Assembly: GCF_036370855.1 (NCBI RefSeq)
Contig: NC_088101.1
Location: 3,231,501-3,295,500 of the forward strand
DNA: 64,000 nt
From: Dromaius novaehollandiae
Taxonomy: Eukaryota > Chordata > Aves > Casuariiformes > Dromaiidae
Direction of reading: 5' to 3'
Part shown: positions 35,510 to 45,300 of the stretch, piece after piece
Layout of the letters: every line of letters begins with the position of its first letter
How positions within the stretch are numbered: the first letter of the stretch is position 1
Notes under the pieces: model-generated
Seen by the model: the letters and a program-made list of their open reading frames with translations, nothing else
Databases searched by the model: none
What the model was told of the DNA's origin: nothing
Position numbers and translations under genes: made by a program

Positions 35510-36360
35510 GGCTGTGTAGTGCTGTCTGCAGGTGCCAGGTGGTGGTGCTGGGGGGAAGTGGTACGGCACTGCCCCGGGGTGAGGGTGGGCATGGGGCAGT
35601 GGCACTGTGCTCTCTGTGCTGGGCTGGGGCCGTGCTTCAGCCCTGTGGGGCAAGGCCCAGGCAGGGGCACCCGTGGGGACTGGGGGGGTTGTGGCTGGCT
35701 CTGGAAGGCCTGGCAGTGGGGTTGCCTGATGCCCTGTCTGCTGCTGCCTCCTGGGGTCAGCTGGCCCAGGGCACTGGCAGTGGAGTGGGGAGGGCAGGAC
35801 TGAGGGCTCCTGCAGCACCAGCCGAGCACTTCAGGGACCCGTCTTCCCTCCTGCAGGCCGGAGCAGTTGGAAGCTGTGGGGCAGCCGCGCTTCCCAACAC
35901 CAGGAGTCCTGTCAGCACTGCCCTGGGATGGGCTGAGCTGGACAGAGCTAGGGAGCTGTAGCTGCAGCAGGGTGGCACTCAGGACCCAAGTCTTCAGAAC
36001 AAAACTTTGCTGCCCTTGCCCAAGATCACCTCACTACTGCTGCCTTGATAGTGCAGGAAAAAGCCTGCGTAGGGCCCCTGCCTGTGCCCAGGACCTGCTG
36101 CCAGCTCCTGCCCAGCTCTTCCCACCTTTGCCGTGGGGCTGCAAGTGTTGCAGCAGCCCAGTGTAGACTATTGACAGGGTCATAAATCAATCACTGTCAT
36201 AACTTGACATAATTTAATACTGAATCAAAACTGATGTCTTTATGTATATTGAGTCAGTATGGATTAGTTTATAGTTATTGAATATTTATTGACTAATTAG
36301 TTAATAAGTGTTGAAAATATTGTATAAATGTTGAATAAATATTGGACTTGAAGCTAGTGT
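35510..36360 (+). ncRNA. hypothetical short two-exon non-coding RNA
   Basis: This is a model built from signals only. The start would lie just after the plus-strand promoter. A donor-like GGG|GTGAGG sits at 35579 and a strong acceptor-like CTTCCCTCCTGCAG ends at 35855, giving an intron of about 277 bases. An AATAAA at 36334-36339 is followed within 40 bases by a GTGTCTACTGTTTTTT stretch that suits a downstream element. Open frames in it are Gly/Ala/Pro-rich and unrecognised. A coding gene is not excluded but there is no positive sign of one. Confidence 0.22.
36334..36339 (+). terminator. candidate polyadenylation signal AATAAA
   Basis: AATAAA in an AT-rich pocket (36180-36350) inside the GC-rich island, followed by a GT/T-rich stretch around 36355-36373. 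It would end the hypothetical plus-strand RNA. In AT-rich DNA this hexamer often occurs by chance. Confidence 0.3.
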
Positions 36361-36480
36361 CTACTGTTTTTTCCTCCCTGAAAAAACACTTTTGCACCAG
36401 AAACCTCTCAGATGCAAGGTTCGGCCTGGTGCATACTGGCCTCCCTGCCCTCAGAGCACGCGTGGACAGATCCCGCCCCG

Positions 36481-36540
36481 CCTTCAGGGAGGGTCCATGC
36501 ACCCTCCTCCCCCAGACTCACCCCCTTCAGGGAGGGTCCA
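36481..36540. repeat. 17-bp exact direct repeat, 43 bp apart
   Basis: CCTTCAGGGAGGGTCCA occurs at 36481-36497 and 36524-36540 without mismatch. It lies just upstream of a diverged minisatellite and may be part of the same unstable region. Confidence 0.95.
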
Positions 36541-36569
36541 CCCAAGGGTCCAGCCACCCTACCCCCCAC

Positions 36570-36866
36570 CCCAAAAGGACTCAGCCTCTGCTTTGGGGCT
36601 GGAAACAGCCAAAGTCACCTCTGTTTCCAAGTCCCCAAAATACAGGGCTTAGTCTCTGTGTCTGAGCACAAAAATGCAGGACTTAGTCTCCATTTCAGCC
36701 ACAGAAACAGCCCATTGAACCTCCATTTGTGGCCCCCAAAACAAAGGGCTTAGCCCCTGTTTCTTAACTCAAAAATACATGGCTTTTAGTCTCTGCTTTC
36801 AGCCAGAAAAACAGCTGACTTGGTTTCTGGCCGCAGAAATGGAAGATTTAGTCTCCATTTGTGGCC
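36570..36866. repeat. diverged minisatellite, unit about 34 bp, about nine copies
   Basis: The motif (A/G)GGCTTAGTCTC(T/C)(G/A)TTTC recurs with an A-rich linker (CCCAAAA, CACAAAA or CGCAGAAA). Anchors lie near 36578, 36611, 36645, 36679, 36711, 36746, 36780, 36816 and 36844, spaced mostly 33-36 bases. Units have drifted but the period is clear. When the spacing is 33 it reads as 11-residue repeats, which is a by-product, not evidence of coding. Confidence 0.85.
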
Positions 36867-36980
36867 ATATCCCCAGCGTTATGTGCTATATTAGGGGATG
36901 GGGGAGGCAGGGCAGAAAGCTCACCCACAGCCCTGTCCTGTGGGCCCCAACAGTGCAGTCACAGGGAATGCTTAGGAACT

Positions 36981-37012
<32 letters not shown>
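36981..37012 (+). repeat. uninterrupted run of 32 G
   Basis: Thirty-two consecutive G, followed by AGGAGGGGGG. It is the longest homopolymer in the window. It could form stacked quadruplexes and is a likely site of polymerase slippage, coverage loss or assembly error. Confidence 0.9.
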
Positions 37013-37013
<1 letters not shown>

Positions 37014-37022
37014 GGAGGGGGG

Positions 37023-40000
37023 TAGCCTTCCCCACAGGGAAGGCCCCACCCCTCTTTCACAGTGGGACAGCTCTCCACATGGGCAAGGAATTGCTGAGCT
37101 CTGGCCATTCAGGCTTTATTTCTTCTTTACCATCAGTAACCATCCATGTACCCCAAATCCTATAGGGCTACAGCAGGGGCTGCTTCACCTCTTCATCAGG
37201 GAGCCCTGAAAATGCAGCCCAGGAAGACAGGAAACTTCCTCTCCCACCACCTCTATTCTGGGGTCCCCGGGGAAGGCCTGCTTCTCCCTTTTTAGCACCA
37301 CTTGGGGACAACTGGCCCCCAAGAGGGGGAGGGAACAACAGCCTTCTGCACCAGGAGCAGGGTCCTGTCCAGAAACACACCAAGCAGCAACATCACCCCC
37401 AACAGCTCTGGTGCTGCTCCCCACCTGGGCCACTGACCCAAAGGGATCAGTTGTGAGGGATGGTCATTTCTTTCCTCACCAGTTTTGTCCTAGTTTGTGG
37501 TCTGGGTTTGCATCAAGGATTACAGGATTTGGCCAGCTGCTCCTGCCATACAGTGGGTAGCGGACTTGAAAGGCCCCTGCCATCCACAAGTCAGCGTTGA
37601 TATCAGAACCACTTGGATGGAAGAGGGAAGAGTCCCCCAGCAGTGCCTACACCAACCAAAATTGAGCCTGGAAGGGAGAAAAAGAGAATTTTTTAAAGCT
37701 AAACAAGCTCTGTCTCTTGTGCTCACCTCTGGCTCTGTGTTCAGGCTGGACACAGCCTGGCATGGCAGAGTCTATCACCTCTGCTCCGAGGCCAGAGCAA
37801 CAGCGAGTAGAAGTAGCTGCCTTGGAGAAAAGGAGGACCGTCCAGCCCATATAGCTGGGCAGAGGGAACCCTGGCGAGGGAATGGGGACCCCCAGGAAGG
37901 CCAGGGCATGTCTTGACACCCCCCTGCTGCCTGCATCTGACACTGGCCACCATCAGGACATCCTGGGCACCCCCAGCACCCTCAGGACTCACACTGGAGT
38001 CCCAGGGCACAGGGACCCCCAAAGCAGGACCAGGTTGCAGTGCAGCCCGCCAGGCACGACCACAAGGAGACCACCACCACTACCCAGTCCCACACCTCTG
38101 CTAGCTCATTACCCACCCTGGGCTAGCACCCACCTGCCCCTGCCAACCGTTACCTAGCTCTACTGCCGTGGCTTCACAGGGAACACCCCCCCCCACACAC
38201 ACACACAACTAGTACTATGGCTGCTTCCCACAGGGTCAGCCCCAACCCTCCTCACCACCAGGGCCCCATTCCTCACCACCATCCCATGCCAGTCTGGCCT
38301 CAGCCATGGCCCCCCTCACTGTGCCACACCACAGCTGAGGGAACCCTGCCTCAGGAGATGCTCCGAGGGCTCCCTCCACACACTCAAGCACCAGGCAGCC
38401 ACCCCAAACCCCGGTACCTTCCCCTTCACCTTTCTCCTCACACCTTGGTGTGCACCATCTCTAGGCCTGTCCCTGCTGCCTCAGCAGGGCAGAACCTGCC
38501 CCAGGACACCACAGCACCCCAGGCCAAGCAGGGCAGGGTCCAACAGAAACTCCTCCAGTACCACCCAGAAGGGGTGGTGCGGCCTCAAGGCTGTTATTGG
38601 CAGCTGGCGCTGACCACACAGATGCATGTGATGGCCAGCAGCTGTGCCCAAGCAGGCCACACACAGTCATACAGGAAGGCCATAGGCCAGGTCCCTCAAA
38701 AATTTACCTGGGAGGGAGATGCAAAATGACAATTCAGACCCCCCCCAGATCTAAAAGGTTAAAAGAAAACTGGTATTTTCATCCTTTGTGATGCCCCAAA
38801 CCCTCTGACAGCAGGAGAAAACCTGAAGTCCCTAGACTTACTCAATGCTAGAAACCCAAAGCAATAAATAATGGCTCATCTAACCACCATTTTGTGAAGA
38901 ACAACTTCCAGACAAGAGACAACACTGATTTTCTCCTATACTTGAGAAGGAGGAATGTTGGCAGAGCACAGCTCTGTGAGGAAGCCATGTGATGGGACCA
39001 CTACCACTATCTCCCACCAGTTGGTGATAAATGTTTTAAAGGCAGGAACAATCATGGTGTGGCCAAATTCCCAGTTGTGGGTGCCTTGAGCTGAGCAGTC
39101 ACCATTGCCTACCCTTTTCTCTGAGAGCCAGCCCCAGCATGTGAGTATATGACACATACCCTCATGTGAGCCCAGTGAGCCTCCACCACCAGTGAGAGCC
39201 CCGCTGCCAGCACAGCTATTGGGGGAGGCAGTTTGATCCCTGAGATGATCCACCACTCCCTCAGGGGAACCCAGTGGTCCCACTTGGCCCCAGCCAAGGA
39301 CTTCATCCCCAGCATGTCTGAGGACACAGCAATCATGTTCCTGCTCTCTGAAAGTCACCACACAGGAAGCACCTGGAGACCCGCAGTCCAGGAACATTTC
39401 AAGAGGAATCCAAACAAACATCCAGCAAAGACTGATAGAGCAAGAATTACAACAAACCAAACCAAACTAAACTGAGACCAAATCTCCCTGGGTCGGACAC
39501 AACAAACAAGCTAGTTCTGGCCCTACCAAAATGACCATGTCCCCATGCACTGGGCTGCAGCAGTTACCACAGCCCCAGAGGCAGGCCATGGCCTCCCCCA
39601 TCTTGAGGTCTGCATGGCCTGGCCAGCACCACACAGAGTTTTAGTCACTGTGTCTCCTGCTCACTGTTCCTTGGCGGGGATGAGGGAGGTGCTGGGGTGG
39701 TCAGTCAAGGGAGAGGAAGGACACTCTGCAGTTGAGGGCATGCAGGAGGCAGTATGAGAGCAGGCAGCGTTACTAGCCATGTAATGCATTCCTGTCTGGG
39801 AACTGAAGTTTCTCCATGGAAGAAGACAAGTAAAACCAACCGTGACAATGTGTTTCCACATCAAGGGCAGACCAAAAAGTTCCCCCAGGGCCATGTATAC
39901 TGCCAACAGCTCTGAGTCAGATACTGAAGATGTCAGAGCTGCTGTGAGAGCACGTGGAGAGGCTGAGCACCCCAATTTTGCTGGAGAGTACAAGGTTTGG

Positions 40001-41100
40001 TACATGGGACTTGCAGAAATGGAAAAAATCTTTAAAAAAGCGAAGAGAAAGAGAAAAACAAAGAAAGAGAAGACTAAAGAGCTCTCTTGCTTCACTTCTT
40101 TTTCCACTGCCAGGTGTGTCTCTGGGTGTGGACGTATGAAGCACACAAGTACACAGATACCCACAAATGTTTCATGGTATCTTCAGCACAGTGTGCCTGA
40201 AGGATAGACACACCTCAAAGCTTCCTGCTATTCTTGGCTGGAAGAAGCACCAGGAGAAAAGAGGAGTCACGTTTTCAGAAAGCAAACCTCCAGCCCCTGA
40301 TATTGATAAAAGAGAACCTAAGTGAGGACCCCAGTGAAGGCCATGGCGAAGCCAGGGCTTTCCTGAACTTGGTGCAGCAAGACTTCACTACCAGGCTCAG
40401 TGGTTGGTAAAACCTAGGCTGGTCAGACCCCTCTTTTCCCTTGAACCATTTGCCAGTGCTGCAGGATTTCAGCCACCACAGGCCTATCTTCCCAGTAGCT
40501 GCATCCCCTATTCCCAAACTGGTCACTAATATCTCTAAGAGGGAAGAAATCTCCCCGCGAATCCCTCAACATAGGCAGATGCTGCTCACTAAAGCAAAGG
40601 CAGGAAGCCTGGTTGCAGAACTTCTAACAAATTTCTTAGTGGAGATGGTCATTTTTAGGGCCCTGACAGATTTCCTCCCCAGCTGGGATCAGTCTGGGGG
40701 AGCTGCGTGTCTCTCCAAGCACTAGGCAGGGAGGTTGGGGGAGCACCCCCACTGAAATGTCAGGGATCTCAGCCAGGCTTGCTGTCTGATCTCCCCCTGT
40801 CTCTCCTGGAGAGATACCCTGCTGTCAGACAGCAATAGGGAACAACCTTGCTGGAGTCTGAGGGTGCTAATAGGCCCTAATTGCCCTGAACAGCTTCACC
40901 TGAGGCCTCTAGCTGCACCCTCTGTTCATGGCCTCCATTTAAGCTCAGGCCTGGAGCTCTCAGTCTCCTTCTGAGCTATAGGTAGGTCTGGCCTTGGCCT
41001 CAGCTTTGGCTTCCTCACCTTTTCCCTGGCTATCTCAGCTGTGAGAGCCTCAGTTAGCCCTAGTCTGCAGTGGGCTATAAAGGATCACTCCTCCCACCAT
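37023..41100. other. GC-rich, C-biased non-coding stretch
   Basis: No gene recognised. The plus strand from about 37.9 to 38.8 kb is markedly C-rich (hand count for 37921-38160: about 104 C, 50 G) and poor in CpG. Several open frames of 120-175 codons lie here on both strands, for example 38217-38729 plus and 38936-39460 minus. Their residues (Pro, His, Gln or Gly, Cys) follow base composition and I recognise no family. A C9 run (38186-38194) continues into a CA repeat (to about 38207). Confidence 0.5.
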
Positions 41101-43479
41101 ACTGAGCAGCCAGTTTCATGACCTGGACTGTGTAGTTTGAAGTGGGCAGCTTGTCCCTATTGTGTTAACATATGTTTGTTTGTACATCTTGCCTATGCAA
41201 GCCCTGTATACCAAATTATGTATTCCCCAGTGAAACTGGGGTGATCAGCATCTCCATGTGCTGTCTGGTCCTCATAAACTGACTCAGTGCCTTTCTCAAA
41301 ATGCAAGTTTTACATATAAGCAAAAACATGAGGCAAAACACTTCCAAATTCATCAGCTGCACAAAATATAAAACCATTGCATGCACTATCAAGCAGTTGT
41401 GACCTCTGTGACTCCCAACTGCCAATCTCCTTGCATTTCCTTTCTGAAGAGTGGGAGGAGAGCTGACATGGTCTCTTCTGCTTTTGATTGCTTTCCAGGT
41501 TGTTTGCAAATTCTTTGGCCCCCTCCATCCCACCAAGCATAGGATATAGACTTCATGATCACTGTTCTGGATGGCTTGCTATGTGTCAGACCAATGTGTA
41601 TGGGGAATGGATGATCACCTCTCTGGTGGAAAGCAGAAGAGAAATACTCCAGGAGGTAAGAGGCATTCCCCCCCCCACACCCCTTTCACTCTGGATTTTT
41701 CCCTTCTTGGGGGAAAAACACTGTTAGGGATACAGGGCAGGCCTGGCTGCTGGTACAAGCTGGTTGTGGTGATAAGGATTTGCATTGCCTGCAAACCTGC
41801 TTGAGAGAGTGCTGTTGGGGGGACATGGACAGCTCGCTTTAGTGAAACCGTTCCTCTGACCTCAGGTAAGTTTGGCTGACAACCTAATGGAGATCAGCTT
41901 TAAACCATGTCTGTCTCTTGCAGTGGCCCAGGGAATTAATCCTGCTTTTGGGGACAACTTAAGCAGTTCCTGGTGTGGAAAAATCTTGTTATGGGAGCAG
42001 CTGGGCCTTGTGGCAGACTTGGGTGTGCTTGAAGAGGTTTGCATCACTGAGATGTCAGCTCATGTGTGGGACTTGAATTCATCAGGAAAGGACTTCAGGA
42101 CATGCAGTGGTCATCTCTGGTAGCCTTCTGCTGGCACTTTGTTTTTCCTCTGTCCCTTGTCTGAGGACAAAAAAAGTAAAAACATGCTTCTTTACAGGTC
42201 ACATGTGACTCATCTTTCCCTTTTCCAGGGTATACTGACACTGTAGAACAGTGTAGTCACTAAAGCTTTAGGAACAGTAAGACTTCCAAAAAAAGTAAGC
42301 TGGCAGCAGACCGAAACTGTCAGCTGTTTCACCATTAAGACAGGACGCACATTTAAGGTAACACATGCACAGAGCTTTTGACAATAGCTTAACCTTTTAC
42401 ATTTGATCCTTCAAATAAAATCACTTCAATTTTCAAATGGCCATAGTAACACTGGAGAGTTAATATGTAGCAAAAGCTTTCACAAAACCTTCAAGGTGAC
42501 CTGTAATCAGAATTGCAGTTCTCTTGAAAATAACTTGATCAGATAAAGGTCTGTTTCTTGCTTGCTTCCCTTGCCCTGTTTGTCCATAACTAAAACCTAA
42601 ATAACAGTCCATCATCCTCCTTCCAAGAAGAGAAGAAATCCTTCCATCTTTAAGACTGAAAGATGCAAGTATCAATTAAGTATGTACTTTGTGGGTGATG
42701 CTTAGCATGAGCTGTCTCCAGAATTTTGAAGTGGGATGCCAGGTACTGTGTTTTATTTGCTGTGACCAAGTCTAACACACTTTAAACTGAATACAGTTAG
42801 TGTAAGTTTGTATTTTTTTCAAGGCTGTTCTTTAACTGGAAGGGAGTATGGCTGGAAGAATCAGACATGCTGTATGTCAATTTGGCAGGAGAGTTCTTGT
42901 GCGAAGCTTTTCCTGAAGTCTGTTGGTCCTTTTCATCTGCACTGCCAAGAGGTGTGTTAAGCTCAGTTTGGGTAGGTGCTGATTAGATCAAGAGTGGCAA
43001 AAGCATTCTGTATAGTGTCACATGGAGATTTCTCCTGGTCGCTGCTGCCTGCGAGTGGGTTTGAACCCAAGATGTGGTGTTGCAGAAGTCTACAGAGGCC
43101 TTGTTTTACTGTCCTCCAAACAGATGCAGGATTAAAAGTCATGCTGAGGAGCTCATGATCTAAATAGACATGGCCAAAGGGTTGGTGAAGGACCAGGCAG
43201 GAAGATTAAGGGAAGAAATGTTACTCTGAGAGCTTTTCAGCATTAATAGCATCCTGATCCGATGGTCCCTTATATGTTCCTGGAAGTAAGAGGCCAAAAA
43301 AAGGCCTGCCTGCCTCCTGGGTGGGGTGAGGGGGTGGAGAGGGCTCAAAGGGTGTGGCTATGGGAGAGGTAAACAGGCATTTTTTTGAAATTATGCCCCT
43401 AACTGGTCCCTGGCTGTCTGGCCTACCTGTGGCATACTTTTCTGTCTGCAAAAGTGCAATATTAAACTTTGAGTGGACA
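41101..43479. other. non-coding stretch, nothing recognised
   Basis: Composition returns to AT-leaning. No exon, RNA gene or repeat was recognised. A C-run lies near 41669. Confidence 0.55.
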
Positions 43480-43740
43480 GCCAATAATTTATAGTGTAAT
43501 TTATAGTACTTTCATCCTCCCTAGTTTAAAGTTCATATAAAATGTCTTGTTTATTTTCCTGATTATTTTAACTCGTATGTACAGTAGAAATGAATAAGGA
43601 GCAATTATTAATTTTTTATTGTTAGTACTATCATTACACCTACTCATATCTTTTGAAATTATTGCTAAAATTATCTTTAATAGTTTTAATAGGAGTTATT
43701 CTCCCATGCTAATGAGGTTATAAATCAAAGTATTAAACTG
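43480..43740. other. AT-rich block with homeodomain-type sites
   Basis: About 260 bases at very low GC with repeated TAATTT/ATTATT cores (for example around 43600-43620) and no open frame, simple repeat or transposon mark. It is a possible conserved non-coding element on texture alone. Confidence 0.2.
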
Positions 43741-44999
43741 GATAGAAAGTATAGTTTTGGACTACCTTCTGAAATTGCATTCCCTCTCTGGAGCATATAC
43801 CTTAGTGTTGCTCAGAAAAATAAAGAGGATGTGTGTTTGTATTTACATGAGACAGTATAACAACATGATTGGCATCAATGAAATTCCCTGTGGCAGTAGG
43901 GAGAGAGTTCAAAGGTGGAAGAAAGACAAACTAGGATGTTGCATTGCTCAACTCTCTCCCTCCTCAGATCAGGGTCTTTATGACACTGCTGCAACAAGGT
44001 GGGCTTCAGCCTATGCTAAATATGCTGGGAAGTCCCACCCAAAGGACTTTGTGCTGAAGTATGGTGCAGGAAGGACATGCTCTGACTCTGATATTGAGTT
44101 GCTGTAAGTCACCAAACAGGGACCATTTGCTGAATGCTCCTCTGGAATTTAATAACTGGGATGCTATCTCTATTAAAGCTGAGATGTGGCAAAAAGGAAT
44201 AAATAGTATCTCTCAGACTGTCTTCCAAAAGATGTTTTTGAAAGATGGTAGCAGTTTCTGCCCTCTTATTGCGCTCTATAGCTTCATTGCTTGTAACAGT
44301 GTGGGCTTGTGAGGGTATGTTGCTGGCAGTGGATCAGGAAGCCAAGTTGGCTTCCTGTGCTTGTTTTATTGGTTGCTTCATCCAGCTTTAGCAAAAGTGT
44401 CATTAATTTTTTGAGGCTGTTTGTTTTTTCTGTTGTGAATATTATATGAAGTGAGCTTTGTTAGTTCCAGACAAAGCTCTTGCCAATACAAGCTAAAGCA
44501 AAATAGCAGGATATACTTTGTTTTCTGTGTTCCAAGAATTTGCTTTTCAGAGTTGAGCTCCCTGCTTTATCATTAAGACAATTGTGAACTACTTGCTACA
44601 GATTCTGCTAATGAAAGGTCTTCAGATACCCAATTTAAACTAATTGTTGCCAGTCCTGTCACTGTTTTCATAAGGCCAAGGACAGTGCTGTGCTGGGTAA
44701 CGGTATCTGTATTGCATAAAGCTGCTAGAAAGCACAAGTGAAGTGCAAAGAAAACTCAGAGCTGTGCCCCCAACCTATTCCTGGCCAAATAATCTGTTTG
44801 AGAAATCATGGGATTTAGTGACTTTGGAGTCTGCTGGCTGTGACTCTGAGGGGTAGGCTTTCTCCTCCACTCCTTGGTGAAACTCTGCGCTGAGAGGAGA
44901 GCAGTGATGGCTAGTGGTCAATGTCATAACTGGTGTAACTGGACAGTAGTTTGTCCTTCAGTTTGACATCCCACATAATGATGTGGGGTGGAGAGTAAG
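43741..44999. other. non-coding stretch, nothing recognised
   Basis: A 116-codon plus-strand open frame (43757-44107) has no recognisable motif and no flanking splice logic that I could defend. Confidence 0.5.
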
Positions 45000-45175
45000 A
45001 GCTGGACAGAAAATGTTTCTTACAGCAGGAAAATAGGGCAGCAAAGAAAGTCATTGGGTAGAGAGTTTAAAACAACATTTTTTCCTTGCAGTGCTTATTT
45101 AACCTGTGGAGCTAATTGCCAGAGGATGATGTGAAGGATAGAACTATAGCTTCAGAAAGGTTTATTCAAGGTGGG
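45000..45175 (+). mobile_element. CR1 LINE 3' fragment, old
   Basis: The segment at about 45100-45135 reads 'TTAACCTGTGGAGCTAATTG', then a gap-free 'CCAGAGGATGATGTGAAGG'. It matches the conserved CR1 stretch 'aacctgtggaactcattgccacaggatgttgtgaagg' of amniote genomes. It continues with the expected 'GCTTCAGAAAGGTTTATTCA'. Orientation is plus, 5'-truncated, with no coding capacity. It runs almost directly into the MIR relic at 45205. Confidence 0.75.
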
Positions 45176-45204
45176 GAGGCAAGGAGCTGCAGCTACAGGA
45201 TGCA

Positions 45205-45300
45205 TGACCTGAGCTGTACAGGCAGGCTAAGTGACTTGGCCAGGGTCATGTGGGAAACATGTAGCAGTCATACTGAACTGTGGTCTGCAGTCTCCTGAAT
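45205..45300 (-). repeat. MIR SINE core, minus strand
   Basis: On the minus strand the core reads 'ACATGACCCTGGCCAAGTCA' followed by CTTAGCCTGCCTGTAC. This is close to the MIR core 'TGTGACCTTGGGCAAGTCACTTAACCTCTCTGTGCC'. The tRNA-derived head is present only as a trace (45270-45300). It is a non-functional relic. Confidence 0.75.

Noticed and set aside
35252..35818. 188-codon proline-rich minus-strand frame spanning the promoter region
   Set aside because: It starts at a non-ATG codon, runs through the TATA/CCAAT core, and its composition simply follows the GC-rich sequence.
38217..38729. 170-codon Pro/His/Gln-rich plus-strand frame
   Set aside because: Explained by extreme C-rich composition; low-complexity residues and no domain.
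38936..39460. 174-codon minus-strand open frame with a second open phase beside it
   Set aside because: I considered a frameshifted retrogene, but no family was recognised in either phase and no poly-A tail or target duplication was visible.
39661..40164. Minus-strand frame containing a SELLAVYMAL stretch reminiscent of a retroviral RNase H
   Set aside because: The similarity covers about ten residues only. The other catalytic acidic residues and any downstream integrase zinc motif were not found.
41060..41115. GGGCTATAAAGG as a possible core promoter
   Set aside because: A lone TATA-like hexamer with no CCAAT, GC box or downstream transcript signal; expected by chance in 64 kb.
43757..44107. 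116-codon plus-strand frame ending next to a GTAAGT-like donor
   Set aside because: No acceptor logic and no recognisable protein; the donor-like string alone is common.
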